This document shows positions 9,740 to 17,969 of a stretch of DNA of 64,000 nucleotides, one piece after another. A program made the position numbers and the translations under genes. Under the pieces are notes generated by a model. It was not told the origin of the DNA. It saw only the letters and a program-made list of their open reading frames with translations, and did not search any database. Origin of the DNA: Rhodoferax sp. OV413 (GTDB taxonomy: Bacteria; Pseudomonadota; Gammaproteobacteria; Burkholderiales; Burkholderiaceae_C); the NCBI RefSeq assembly GCF_945881795.1, contig NZ_CAMCVG010000002.1:1-64000 (forward strand), in the 5' to 3' direction. Positions within the stretch are counted from its first letter, which is position 1; every line of letters begins with the position of its first letter.

Positions 9740-10330
9740 ATGACATCCAGCAAGTCCCCGAATTTTGTGGTTCCACAGCGTCGCTACAGCCTGACAGCCA
9801 TCGGTTTGCACTGGGTTCTGGCGCTGGCGTTGCTTGCGATTTTTGGGGTGGGGCTCTACATGGCAGACCTGCCTTTTTCCCCCCAGCGGGTGAAGCTCTA
9901 CAACTGGCACAAGTGGGCCGGGGTCTGCATTCTGGCGCTCTCGCTGGTGCGACTGGGCTGGCGCTTGAGCCACCGGCCGCCGGAGCTGCCCCAGGCCATT
10001 GAGCTGGCCATGCCACAGTGGCAAAAGTGGGTCCATAGCGGCGTCCAGTATGCGATGTACGCTCTCTTTTTTGTAGTGCCCCTGGTCGGCTGGGCCTACA
10101 GCTCGGCGGCTGGTTTCCCGATCGTGGTGTTCGGCGTGCTGCCCTTGCCGGACTTTGTGCCGGTGGATAAGGCGCTGGCCGAACTGATCAAGCCGTGGCA
10201 CGAACTCACTGCGTTTGCGCTCATGGGTTTGGCCGGTGTGCATGTGGCGGCTGCTCTTAAGCACCATTGGGTGGACCGTGACGGCTTGCTGCAACGCATG
10301 TGGCCCGGGCGCGGCAATGGCGCGACCTGA
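9740..10330 (+). CDS. Cytochrome b561 family membrane protein
   Basis: Dihaem membrane cytochrome b of about 196 residues with four hydrophobic segments. Likely haem-ligating histidines occur in IGLHWVLA, YNWHKWAG, KWVHSGVQ and GVHVAAALKHHW. The ATG at 9740 is chosen because the conserved domain begins about 13 residues later; the longer upstream frame looks non-coding. Followed by two YceI genes, the arrangement of the cybB-yceI pairs of proteobacteria. May pass electrons between quinones and a periplasmic partner. Confidence 0.9.
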   Translation: MTSSKSPNFVVPQRRYSLTAIGLHWVLALALLAIFGVGLYMADLPFSPQRVKLYNWHKWAGVCILALSLVRLGWRLSHRPPELPQAIELAMPQWQKWVHSGVQYAMYALFFVVPLVGWAYSSAAGFPIVVFGVLPLPDFVPVDKALAELIKPWHELTAFALMGLAGVHVAAALKHHWVDRDGLLQRMWPGRGNGAT

Positions 10331-10376
10331 CGGTTCATTTTTTATGTCCGCCTCACCTTTTTCTACTGGAGCTTTT

Positions 10377-10961
10377 ATGTTGTCCATTCGTGTGTTTGTG
10401 GCAGGTGCCGGTGTCTGTGTCGGAGTGGCCGCTGCGGCGCTCAGCGCTCCTGCGTTTGCTCAGCAGAAACTGCTGCCCGCGCAAAGCGAGATTGTTTTTG
10501 TGACCAAGCAAATGGGCGTGCCGGTGGAGGGGCGGTTTAAGAAGTTTGATGCGCAAATTGCTTTTGATCCCGCCAAACCTGAGGCCGGCAAGATTGCATT
10601 CACTGTCGACATGGCCAGCGCCACCTTGGGCGTGCCCGATACCGATGCCGAACTGCCCCGCAGCACCTGGTTCAACACCCCGAAGTTCCCGCAAGCCACC
10701 TTCCAGTCCACCACCATCAAGGGCCTGGGCGGCGGCAAGTTCGAGGTCAGCGGCAAGCTCAGCATCAAGGGCGCCACCCGCGACGTGGTGGCCCCGGTGG
10801 TGTTGGCCCAGAGTGGCGCCAACACGGTGGTGACAGGTGCCTTTGCGGTCAAGCGCCTGGAGTTCAAGATCGGCGAAAACGAATGGGCTGACACGTCCAT
10901 GGTCGCTGACGATGTGCAGGTCAAGTTCAAGCTCGCGCTCACCGGCGTGGGCAAATGGTGA
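10377..10961 (+). CDS. YceI family periplasmic lipid-binding protein, copy 1
   Basis: YceI proteins are periplasmic lipocalin-like barrels that bind isoprenoid-type lipids. The start at 10377 follows GGAGC and yields a signal peptide (MLSIRVFVAGAG...ALSAPAFAQQ). The mature part has the YceI pattern LPRSTWFNTPKFPQATFQST and SGKLSIKGATRDVV. It is 194 residues long and lies 46 bp after the cytochrome b561 gene. Its central motif is less canonical than that of the next copy, so ligand specificity may differ. Confidence 0.88.
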   Translation: MLSIRVFVAGAGVCVGVAAAALSAPAFAQQKLLPAQSEIVFVTKQMGVPVEGRFKKFDAQIAFDPAKPEAGKIAFTVDMASATLGVPDTDAELPRSTWFNTPKFPQATFQSTTIKGLGGGKFEVSGKLSIKGATRDVVAPVVLAQSGANTVVTGAFAVKRLEFKIGENEWADTSMVADDVQVKFKLALTGVGKW

Positions 10962-10996
10962 TTTTCTCAACCCGTTTTTTCAACAGGAGTTTTTCT

Positions 10997-11569
10997 ATGC
11001 GTACTTCCTTTATCGCTGCCGCTTTGGCTCTGTCTGCTCTCGCTGGTGCTGCCGGCGCACAGTCGGTGACCTACACCCTGGACCCCAGCCACACCTTCCC
11101 CCGTTTTTCGTACAACCACCTTGGGCTCTCCACCCAACAAAGCCGCTTTAACAACACCACCGGCACCGTTTCGTACGACAAGGCCGCCAAGACCGGTTCG
11201 GTGGATGTGGTGATTGACATGAAGGCCGTGGACACCGGCTCGGTCGCCTTCAACTCCCACATTCAGGGCGAAGACTTTCTCGATACCGCCAAGTTCCCCA
11301 CCGCGACCTTCAAGTCGACCAAGGTGATTTTTGAAGGCGACAAGCTCGCGGCCGTTGAAGGCAACCTCACCATCAAGGGCGTGACCAAGCCGGTGACCCT
11401 GAAGATTGCGAACTTTGTGGCCACGCAGCACCCGATGAACAAGAAGGAAGCCATCGGCGCCGAGGCCAGCACCACCATCAAGCGCACCGAGTTCAACGCC
11501 GGCAAGTACGCGCCTTTCGTGGGTGACGAGGTGACCATCACCATCGCCCTTGAAGCCGTCAAGCAATAA
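10997..11569 (+). CDS. YceI family periplasmic lipid-binding protein, copy 2
   Basis: Second YceI paralogue, 190 residues, with an AGGAG ribosome site 7 bp before the ATG at 10997 and a clear signal peptide ending in AGAQS. It has the canonical YceI start (YTLDPSHTFPRFSYNHLGLS), the damage-free core EDFLDTAKFPTATFKST, and NLTIKGVTKPVTL. The cytochrome b561-yceI-yceI order suggests a shared role in periplasmic quinone or lipid handling (inference). Confidence 0.93.
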   Translation: MRTSFIAAALALSALAGAAGAQSVTYTLDPSHTFPRFSYNHLGLSTQQSRFNNTTGTVSYDKAAKTGSVDVVIDMKAVDTGSVAFNSHIQGEDFLDTAKFPTATFKSTKVIFEGDKLAAVEGNLTIKGVTKPVTLKIANFVATQHPMNKKEAIGAEASTTIKRTEFNAGKYAPFVGDEVTITIALEAVKQ

Positions 11570-11571
11570 GT

Positions 11572-13260
11572 TCAGCTCCCTGCTGCAGGCAATGCTTCCC
11601 CGCTGGCGCTGCCCGCGGGGAGTTTGCCGGTGCGCAGGGCCAAGCCGCCGGCCTGCCGCTTGGGTTCGCCCAATGTGGCGAGCTGCAAGGTCGGGCCGCA
11701 ACTGTTTTTGAGCTGCTGCACTGCGTGTGACAGCTCAGCCGCGCCTTCCACCTTGTTGCTGTGTTTTTGCAGCAGCTGGTAGGCGTTGTCAATCAGGCGC
11801 GCGTTCAGGGTGTCGCGGCCATGCAGGATCAGGTTTTTAACCGCATTGGTCGGGTCGCCGGCCAGGCTGAGTGCCATGGCGGTCTCGGCATAGTTCAGCA
11901 CTTGGCCCTGCGCCGCCCGCAGCCGTTCGGCGTAGGCCGGATACGCCAGCGCGCTGGCGGCCAGCAGCTCGGTAAGCGGGCGATTACTGCAAAAGCGCCG
12001 GCCGATGACGTCGATAGTTTCCTCCAGCTCGTTGAGCTGGATGGTGCGGGCCGAGAGCTGCGACAACAGTGCCACCAGATTGCTCGCGGATTCAAAATCA
12101 AACAGCGGGTCGCGCACGGTGGCTGCCAGTGCGCGCACCGCATCAATCGCCGGCACAAACTCGCTCTGCTGAATCAGATTCAGGGCCCGCACAATGCCCA
12201 GCAGGCGGGGGATGCGCGCATTGGATTCGTCCCGCTCAATCAGGCGTAGCAAGTCGTCTTCGCAGCGCTGCAGTCCCTTGCGGTCCACGATGTACAGGCG
12301 GCAAAACGCCAGCAGCACCAGCGTCTGCGGGTCGAACATTTTGGAATCGAGTCCGAGGCGGGTCGTGCGGTCGAGCAGCTTCTCAGCCTCCGCGTAGTCG
12401 CCCGAATAAAAGGTCATCATCGCGAAGTTCTGCAGCCGGCTGACCGAGGCTGGCGTGAGGGTGGCGGCCATTCTGTAGGTGTCTAAGGCCTTGTCGAAAC
12501 GCCCCAGCTCAAACTGGGCGCGGCCCATGACGTCGTAGGCGTCGGCGTACGACGAGTCCTCGCCGATGAGTCGCTCGAGGGTGCTGGTGGCCTGGTTGAC
12601 CTGGCCCGCGTCGAGTTGCGCGCGGGCAATACCCAGTTTGGCCCAGGGCAGGGTCTTGGCGTCTACCACCGCTTTGTAAAGCGTTTGCGCTTCGGCGGCT
12701 TGCCCCATGCGCAAGAGCAGTTCCGCGCCCACTCGCGCTGCATACAACCAGAACGGCCCCTTATTGCGAAAGCGGTCCAGGCACAGCTGCGCCGCGAGCG
12801 CATATTTTTCTGCCTCGATGGCGCTGAAGATGCCTTGCAGCGCCACCTTGCGAACTCGCGCCGCCACCAGCCTGTCGCCAAGTTGGCTGGCCTTGTGGGG
12901 TTTGAGCAAATAGCCGTCCAACGCAGACTCCGCGGCCTCTGAGACCTGGGTGTAGGTTGCCTCGCCGGTGATCATGATGAAGACGGTAGAGAAGGGCAGC
13001 AGCTGGTTGCGGCGCAGGTCATCCAGCAGGTCCTGCCCCGACATGGTGTCGGTGGCGAAGTGCTGCTCGCAGAGCACAAAGTCAAAGTTACGGTACTCGA
13101 GGTGGCGCCGCGCATCGACCGCGCGGGCAGATTGCACCACCGAGCCCATGCCGAAATCGCGCAGCTGCGAGACCAGGATGGAGCGCGATGTGGGGTTGCC
13201 ATCCACCACCAGCGAAGTGCATTCGGAGAAGTCCGACTCAGGAACAATCATCGCCCTCAT
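11572..13260 (-). CDS. Receiver-like domain fused to TPR repeats (atypical response regulator)
   Basis: About 562 residues. The N-terminal 130 look like a CheY receiver (SLVVDGNPTSRSILVSQL, IMITGE, GYLLKPHKASQL), but the phospho-acceptor position reads FVLCEQHF: Glu replaces Asp at residue 65, and only one of the two N-terminal acidic residues remains. The conserved Thr and Lys are kept. The rest is helical with several TPR-like units, for example GEDSSYADAYDVMGRAQFEL. It probably acts as a protein-interaction hub that does not need phosphorylation. The start is uncertain: ATGs at 13260 and 13251 are both plausible, and a longer frame reaches 13335. Confidence 0.75.
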   Translation of the reverse strand: MRAMIVPESDFSECTSLVVDGNPTSRSILVSQLRDFGMGSVVQSARAVDARRHLEYRNFDFVLCEQHFATDTMSGQDLLDDLRRNQLLPFSTVFIMITGEATYTQVSEAAESALDGYLLKPHKASQLGDRLVAARVRKVALQGIFSAIEAEKYALAAQLCLDRFRNKGPFWLYAARVGAELLLRMGQAAEAQTLYKAVVDAKTLPWAKLGIARAQLDAGQVNQATSTLERLIGEDSSYADAYDVMGRAQFELGRFDKALDTYRMAATLTPASVSRLQNFAMMTFYSGDYAEAEKLLDRTTRLGLDSKMFDPQTLVLLAFCRLYIVDRKGLQRCEDDLLRLIERDESNARIPRLLGIVRALNLIQQSEFVPAIDAVRALAATVRDPLFDFESASNLVALLSQLSARTIQLNELEETIDVIGRRFCSNRPLTELLAASALAYPAYAERLRAAQGQVLNYAETAMALSLAGDPTNAVKNLILHGRDTLNARLIDNAYQLLQKHSNKVEGAAELSHAVQQLKNSCGPTLQLATLGEPKRQAGGLALRTGKLPAGSASGEALPAAGS

Positions 13261-13353
13261 TATGTTGGGCAAGTGCGACACATTCGCCGGCAGGACAGGC
13301 ATTCGCCACCCGTGCTGTGAAGGGCGAACGCGCAAAAGCGCGCCGATTCCGCA

Positions 13354-14622
13354 CTAGAGGGGGGCTTCTCTCGGGCCCAGCAAATCCAGCAGCGTGCGCG
13401 CCACCACCTTGGTGGCTTTGCGCAGGTCGTCCAGGCTCAGCCGCTCATCGGCGCGCTTGGCATGCGACTCCAGGACGGTGCGCGGGCCGGCGCCGTAAAT
13501 TACCCCCGGAATGCCGCGCTCGGCAAACAGGCGCACATCGGTATAGAGCGGTGTTCCCATGGCGGGAATGGGTTCGCCAAACAGCGCTTCGCCGTGGTGT
13601 TGCAAAGCGTCCACCAGAGGCTTGTTGCCTTCTAGCGGCCGCATGGAGCGGGCCAGGAGCAGGCGCTTGATGTCCACCGTGATGCCGGGCAGCTGCGTGG
13701 CGGCGTCCGCAATCACCCCGCGTATGGAGGCTTCGACCTCGGTGGGGTTTTCTTCGGGAATCATGCGGCGGTCGAGCTTGAAGACGACCTTGCCGGGGAC
13801 CACGTTGGTGTTGGTGCCACCCTCGATGCGGCCGACGTTCAGGTAGGGGTGGTTGATGCCCTCGACCCGCGATCGCACTTGTTTGTAGAGCGTGTTTTGC
13901 GCATACAGCGCGCCAAGGATGTGCAGCGTGCCTTGGAGCGCGTCCACACCGCTCTCGGGGATGGCGGCGTGGGCCATTTTTCCATGCACCGTGACTTCCA
14001 TCTGCAGGCAGCCGTTGTGCGCTGTGATGACCTGGTACGAGAACCCCGCCGCCAGCAGCAGGTCGGGCCGGGTGAGGCCCTTGTCCAGCAACCAGCCGGG
14101 GCCGAGCTCGCCGCCAAACTCTTCGTCGTAGGTAAACAGCAACTCCACTGCGCCGCGCAGCGGCAGGCCCAGTGATTCGAGCGCCCGCACCGCAAAGGTG
14201 TAGCTGGCAAAGTCGCTCTTGCTCACCGCGCTGGCGCGGCCGAATAAATGTCCGTTGGCAATCTCGCCGCCGTAGGGATCATGCGTCCAGCCTTCGCCGG
14301 GCGGCACCACATCGCCGTGGGCATTGAGCCCGATGGTGGGGCCGCCCTCCGCGTAGGGGCGGCGCACCACCAGGTTGGTGATGCTTTGCATGCCGGCGGC
14401 CAGCACCTCGGAGGCGGGCACGCTGTGCTTTTCGGCCTGCAGGCCCATGGCGGCCAGCAGCTCTGCGGTGCGCTCGGCGTGGGGTGCGTTGTTGCCCGGC
14501 GGTGTGTCGGTGGGCACGCGCACCAGCTCTTGCAGAAACCGCAGCTCTTCTTCGAAGTGCGCGTCAATCCAGGCGTCGAGGTCTTGGTAAGAGCGGTGGT
14601 GGCGGTGTTCGTGGGTGCTCAT
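13354..14622 (-). CDS. M20 family metallo-amidohydrolase/peptidase
   Basis: 422-residue ArgE/DapE/M20-like hydrolase. Zinc-site motifs are visible as LNAHGDVVPPG near residue 97 and TYDEEFGGE (catalytic Glu pair) near 165. The second motif reads FGRASAVSKSDF where most M20 enzymes have GRG-x-x-D-x-KG, so the metal-bridging Asp is replaced by Val. It is the last gene of the puuE, uraD-allC group (25 bp gap), so a ureido or carbamoyl substrate from purine breakdown is plausible. The start at 14622 avoids the longer frame overlapping the upstream gene. Confidence 0.8.
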   Translation of the reverse strand: MSTHEHRHHRSYQDLDAWIDAHFEEELRFLQELVRVPTDTPPGNNAPHAERTAELLAAMGLQAEKHSVPASEVLAAGMQSITNLVVRRPYAEGGPTIGLNAHGDVVPPGEGWTHDPYGGEIANGHLFGRASAVSKSDFASYTFAVRALESLGLPLRGAVELLFTYDEEFGGELGPGWLLDKGLTRPDLLLAAGFSYQVITAHNGCLQMEVTVHGKMAHAAIPESGVDALQGTLHILGALYAQNTLYKQVRSRVEGINHPYLNVGRIEGGTNTNVVPGKVVFKLDRRMIPEENPTEVEASIRGVIADAATQLPGITVDIKRLLLARSMRPLEGNKPLVDALQHHGEALFGEPIPAMGTPLYTDVRLFAERGIPGVIYGAGPRTVLESHAKRADERLSLDDLRKATKVVARTLLDLLGPREAPL

Positions 14623-14647
14623 GGGGAGTCTTGGGGGGGGGGCGTGG

Positions 14648-16477
14648 TCATGGAGCGTTGTGCTCGAGGGACAGTTGATGCAGCAGGTGGCTGAACGCAT
14701 CGACGGCGAGTTGCATGTCGTCGCTGGTGGTGGATTCCAGCGGGTTGTGGCTGATGCCGGCGTTGAGCCCGCGCACAAACAGCATGGCCTGGGGCAGCAG
14801 GGTGTGCAGCTTCATCGCGTCATGCCCTGCGCCGCTGGGCATGCGGTGCAGCGGCACGCCCAAGGCGGTTACCGCGGCCTCCCAGCGCCGTTGCCAGGCC
14901 GGGTCGCTGGGAGCGGCGCTGGCTTGTACGGTGCGGGTCAGGGTGTGATGCAGCCCGCGGCGCTCACAAATAAGTCGCAAGCCGGTGAGTACCTTGTCCT
15001 CGAGTGCGTCGCGCTGCGCGTCAGAAGGTGCCCGAAGGTCCAGCGAAAACTGGCAGCGCCCGGGCACCACATTGATCGAGCCGTTGGGCACCTGCAGCTG
15101 CCCCACCGTGCCCACCGAGTCGCCGTCTTGGGTGGCCAGGTGTTCGACCAGCAGCACGAGTTCGGCCACGGCTGCGGCCGCGTCACGGCGCTGGCCCATG
15201 GGCGTGGTGCCGGCGTGGCTGGCCATGCCCACCATCTCGCCCACATAGCGCACGCTGGCGTTGATCGAGGTGACCACGCCCAGCGGAATATCCAGCGCGT
15301 TGAGCACCGGACCCTGCTCTATATGCACCTCTACAAAGCCCAGATAGTCGGCAGGGTTGCGGCGGATGGCGCCAATAGCGTTCACGTCCAACCCCGCTTT
15401 CGCCATTGCGTCGCGCATGCTGATACCGTCTGCGTCCGTCTGGTCCAGCCAGGCGGGGTCAAAGTCGCCGGTGAGTGCGCCCGAGCCCAGAAAGGTGGCT
15501 TTGTAGCGCTGGCCTTCTTCTTCGGCAAATGCCACTACTTCCAGCCCGAAGGGCAGGCGTTGGCCCGCCGCCTTCAGCGCTTGCACGCAGGCCAGCGGCA
15601 CATAAATGCCGAGCCGGCCGTCGTATTTGCCGCCGTTGCGCACGGTATCAAAATGGCTGCCGGTCAGCAAATTTTTAGATGAAATAGGGCTCTGGAGCCC
15701 GTCATTATTGCGCGAGCAGCTATCACTTTCGTAGCGCCCTACGACATTGCCCACCGCGTCGATGGTGGCGCTGTCGCAGCCGGCGGCCAGCATGTCGGCC
15801 TGAATCTGGCGGGCGCAGGCGCGGTGCGCGTCAGTCAGGTAGGTCACGGTGAGCTGTCCGGTTCCGGCATAGGCGGCGTCGGTGTGCCGGGCCAGGGACT
15901 CCTGCCAGTCCCACACCTGATGGCCTTGCGCTGGCGTGTAGCCCAACTTGTCGTTCAGCCGGATTTCAGCGATGCGATGCACATGGCGCAGGCACTCTGC
16001 CAGCTCAAAGCCGGGGTGGCCTTGCACACGGCGCTCCAGCGTGGCAATGATTTCGGCTTTGGAGAGTCCCGTACCCCGCGGCCCGCGCACCGCCAGAATG
16101 AAGGGGTGGCCGAAGCGCGCGTTGTACTGCGCGTTGAGCGCCTGAATCGTTTCGAACTCGGCGGGCGTGCAGCGGGTGAGGCCGGCCTTGCTTTGCTCAT
16201 TGCTGCTCTCGGCGGTGAGGCTGTGGTCGACCATGGCTTTGCCGGCCAGCTCGGGGTGGGCGCGCAGCAAGGCTAGCTGCGCCGCGCGGCCAGCCTCTAC
16301 CACCACCAGCACCATGCGGTGCTTGAACTGCGCCAGCGACACAAAGGGCCGCTGCTGCAGGGCGGATTCCACAATCCAGGGCGAGTGCTCGTACAGCCCG
16401 TCCAGCCGGTGGGCGACGTCTGCCGGCGGCAGGGTGTTGAGCTGCTCCAGGGTGAGGGCGGGTACTGTGTGAGACAT
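14648..16477 (-). CDS. Bifunctional OHCU decarboxylase (UraD) / allantoate amidohydrolase (AllC)
   Basis: 609-residue fusion. Residues about 1-170 are a UraD domain with the HPELAGK motif, the catalytic SSNEQ segment and RFGHPFILAV. Residues about 190-605 are an M20 allantoate amidohydrolase with zinc motifs GSHFDTVRNGGKYDG and FAEEEGQRYKATFLGS and a C-terminal GAGHDA. It joins the last step that makes S-allantoin to the step that degrades allantoate; PuuE, encoded 3 bp upstream, does the step between. A dispersed repeat is inserted in frame after GRY, adding about 18 residues before LLTGSHFDTV. Confidence 0.93.
   Translation of the reverse strand: MSHTVPALTLEQLNTLPPADVAHRLDGLYEHSPWIVESALQQRPFVSLAQFKHRMVLVVVEAGRAAQLALLRAHPELAGKAMVDHSLTAESSNEQSKAGLTRCTPAEFETIQALNAQYNARFGHPFILAVRGPRGTGLSKAEIIATLERRVQGHPGFELAECLRHVHRIAEIRLNDKLGYTPAQGHQVWDWQESLARHTDAAYAGTGQLTVTYLTDAHRACARQIQADMLAAGCDSATIDAVGNVVGRYESDSCSRNNDGLQSPISSKNLLTGSHFDTVRNGGKYDGRLGIYVPLACVQALKAAGQRLPFGLEVVAFAEEEGQRYKATFLGSGALTGDFDPAWLDQTDADGISMRDAMAKAGLDVNAIGAIRRNPADYLGFVEVHIEQGPVLNALDIPLGVVTSINASVRYVGEMVGMASHAGTTPMGQRRDAAAAVAELVLLVEHLATQDGDSVGTVGQLQVPNGSINVVPGRCQFSLDLRAPSDAQRDALEDKVLTGLRLICERRGLHHTLTRTVQASAAPSDPAWQRRWEAAVTALGVPLHRMPSGAGHDAMKLHTLLPQAMLFVRGLNAGISHNPLESTTSDDMQLAVDAFSHLLHQLSLEHNAP
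15682..15735 (-). repeat. Dispersed ~54-bp repeat, copy 2, in frame inside uraD-allC
   Basis: 54 bp starting aaatagggctctggagcccg on the plus strand and ending in gtagc. In the gene's sense strand it encodes the polar segment after VVGRY and before the zinc motif. Length 54 is divisible by three, so the frame is kept. Confidence 0.8.
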
Positions 16478-16480
16478 ATC

Positions 16481-17458
16481 TCAGCCGGGGTAGGGGTGGG
16501 TGGATTTCCAGTGTCGCGCAATATCAATGCGCCGCGCCACCCAGACATGCTGGTGCTGACCGATGTGGTCCAGAAGGCGCTGCAAGGCGGTAATGCGCCC
16601 GGGCCGGCCCAAGAGCCGGCAGTGCATGCCGATACTCATCATCTTGGGCGCGTTCAGGCCGTCGGGGTCGCCCTCGGCATAGAGCGCGTCGAAGGTGTCT
16701 TTCATGTATTGAAAGAACGGGTCGGCGTGCGAATAGCCCTGGGGCAGGGCCAAGCGCATGTCGTTGCAGTCCAGGGTGTAGGGCACTATGAGCTGGGGCA
16801 CCACGCTGCCGTCGGTCTTTTGCACCTTCATCCAGAAGGGCAGGTCGTCGCCGTAGTAGTCGCTGTCGTACTCAAATCCGCCGTAGTCGGCCACCAGACG
16901 GCGGGTGCGCGGGCTGTCGCGGCCGGTGTACCAGCCCACGCCGTGGATGGCGTCGGGCGCGGTGCGGTCTTGGCCGGTGAGTTTTTCAATCGCAGCCAGC
17001 CCGCTCTGCATGTGTTCGCGCTCCACGGCCTCGTCGATGTTCTGGTAATGAATCCAGCGGTGGCCGTGGCAGGCAATTTCGTGGCCGAGCTCAACCAATC
17101 GGCGCGTCAGTTCGGGGTGGCGCTCCAGCGCCATGCCCACGCCAAACACGGTGAGCGGCAGGCCGCGCTGTTCGAACTCCCGCAGGATGCGCCAGACGCC
17201 GGCCCGCGAGCCGTATTCGTAAATGCCTTCCATGCTGATATGGCGGTCGGGGTAGGCGGCGGGGTTGAACATCTCGGACAGGAATTGCTCTGAGCCTGCG
17301 TCGCCATGCAGCACGCTGTTTTCGCCGCCTTCCTCATAGTTCAGCACAAACTGCACCACCACCCGGGCCTGGCCCGGCCAGCGGGCGTGGGGAACGTGTT
17401 CCCCGTAGCCGACCAGGTCGCGGGGGTACGGGCGGGTGGTGTCGTAGGTGGAATTCAT
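16481..17458 (-). CDS. puuE: Allantoinase PuuE (polysaccharide-deacetylase fold)
   Basis: Hydrolyses allantoin to allantoate. The 325-residue protein has the PuuE/NodB-like hallmarks: VVVQFVLNYEEGGE near residue 35, GHEIACHGHRWIHYQ near 128, and IGMHCRLLGRPGR near 290. It is unrelated to the amidohydrolase-type allantoinase AllB. It is the first gene of a minus-strand group followed by uraD-allC and diverges from uraH, with a palindrome-rich 120-bp gap between. Confidence 0.93.
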   Translation of the reverse strand: MNSTYDTTRPYPRDLVGYGEHVPHARWPGQARVVVQFVLNYEEGGENSVLHGDAGSEQFLSEMFNPAAYPDRHISMEGIYEYGSRAGVWRILREFEQRGLPLTVFGVGMALERHPELTRRLVELGHEIACHGHRWIHYQNIDEAVEREHMQSGLAAIEKLTGQDRTAPDAIHGVGWYTGRDSPRTRRLVADYGGFEYDSDYYGDDLPFWMKVQKTDGSVVPQLIVPYTLDCNDMRLALPQGYSHADPFFQYMKDTFDALYAEGDPDGLNAPKMMSIGMHCRLLGRPGRITALQRLLDHIGQHQHVWVARRIDIARHWKSTHPYPG

Positions 17459-17476
17459 GGCGAAGAAAACGTCCCG

Positions 17477-17512
17477 TGATCGCCCAATGCAAGCACTGTC
17501 CGTGGGCGATCA
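17477..17512. promoter_or_regulatory. Inverted repeat in the puuE-uraH divergent promoter
   Basis: TGATCGCCCA (17477-17486) is repeated inverted as TGGGCGATCA (17503-17512) with a 16-nt spacer, immediately upstream of puuE. It could be a dimeric regulator site or a leader hairpin. There is no direct evidence for the protein that binds. Confidence 0.45.
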
Positions 17513-17539
17513 TGGGGCATGATATTGGGCACGAAATCG

Positions 17540-17551
17540 AGTGTATACACT
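17540..17551. promoter_or_regulatory. Perfect 12-bp palindrome AGTGTATACACT, candidate operator
   Basis: A complete palindrome 28 bp upstream of the uraH ATG, within the puuE-uraH divergent region. The core GTATAC with A/T flanks resembles operators of GntR-type regulators (family knowledge; no regulator lies next to it). Confidence 0.45.
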
Positions 17552-17578
17552 TTCATTTTTGATTAAAGAGGATGCGCC

Positions 17579-17944
17579 ATGGGCTTGAGCACGCACGTAC
17601 TGGACACCATGCACGGCACGCCTGCGGCGGGCATGGCGGTGGCGCTCTACACCACCGAGGCCACCCCGCAGGGCGAGGTGGCCACCCTGGTCAAGCAGCT
17701 GGTGTTGAACACCGACGGGCGCAACCCCGACGGCCCCTTGCTGGACAACGCGGGCCTGCACAAAGGCACGTACCGGCTGGTGTTTGAGGTGGCGGCGTAT
17801 TTCAAGGCCCGCGGCGTGGCACTGCCGGAGCCCCACTTTTTGAATCGGGTGACACTGGACTTTGGCGTGGCCCAACCCGAGCAGCATTACCACGTGCCCT
17901 TGCTGGTCAGCCCCTGGAGCTACTCCACCTACCGGGGCTCATGA
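17579..17944 (+). CDS. uraH: 5-hydroxyisourate hydrolase (transthyretin-like)
   Basis: Hydrolyses the product of urate oxidation to OHCU, which UraD then decarboxylates. The 121-residue protein begins GLSTHVLDTMHGTPAAG and ends with the family signature YHVPLLVSPWSYSTYRGS; the terminal YRGS forms part of the active site. An AGAGG ribosome site precedes the ATG. It diverges from puuE. Confidence 0.96.
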   Translation: MGLSTHVLDTMHGTPAAGMAVALYTTEATPQGEVATLVKQLVLNTDGRNPDGPLLDNAGLHKGTYRLVFEVAAYFKARGVALPEPHFLNRVTLDFGVAQPEQHYHVPLLVSPWSYSTYRGS

Positions 17945-17969
17945 GCATGGCTGCAGCGCCGGCAAGGGT

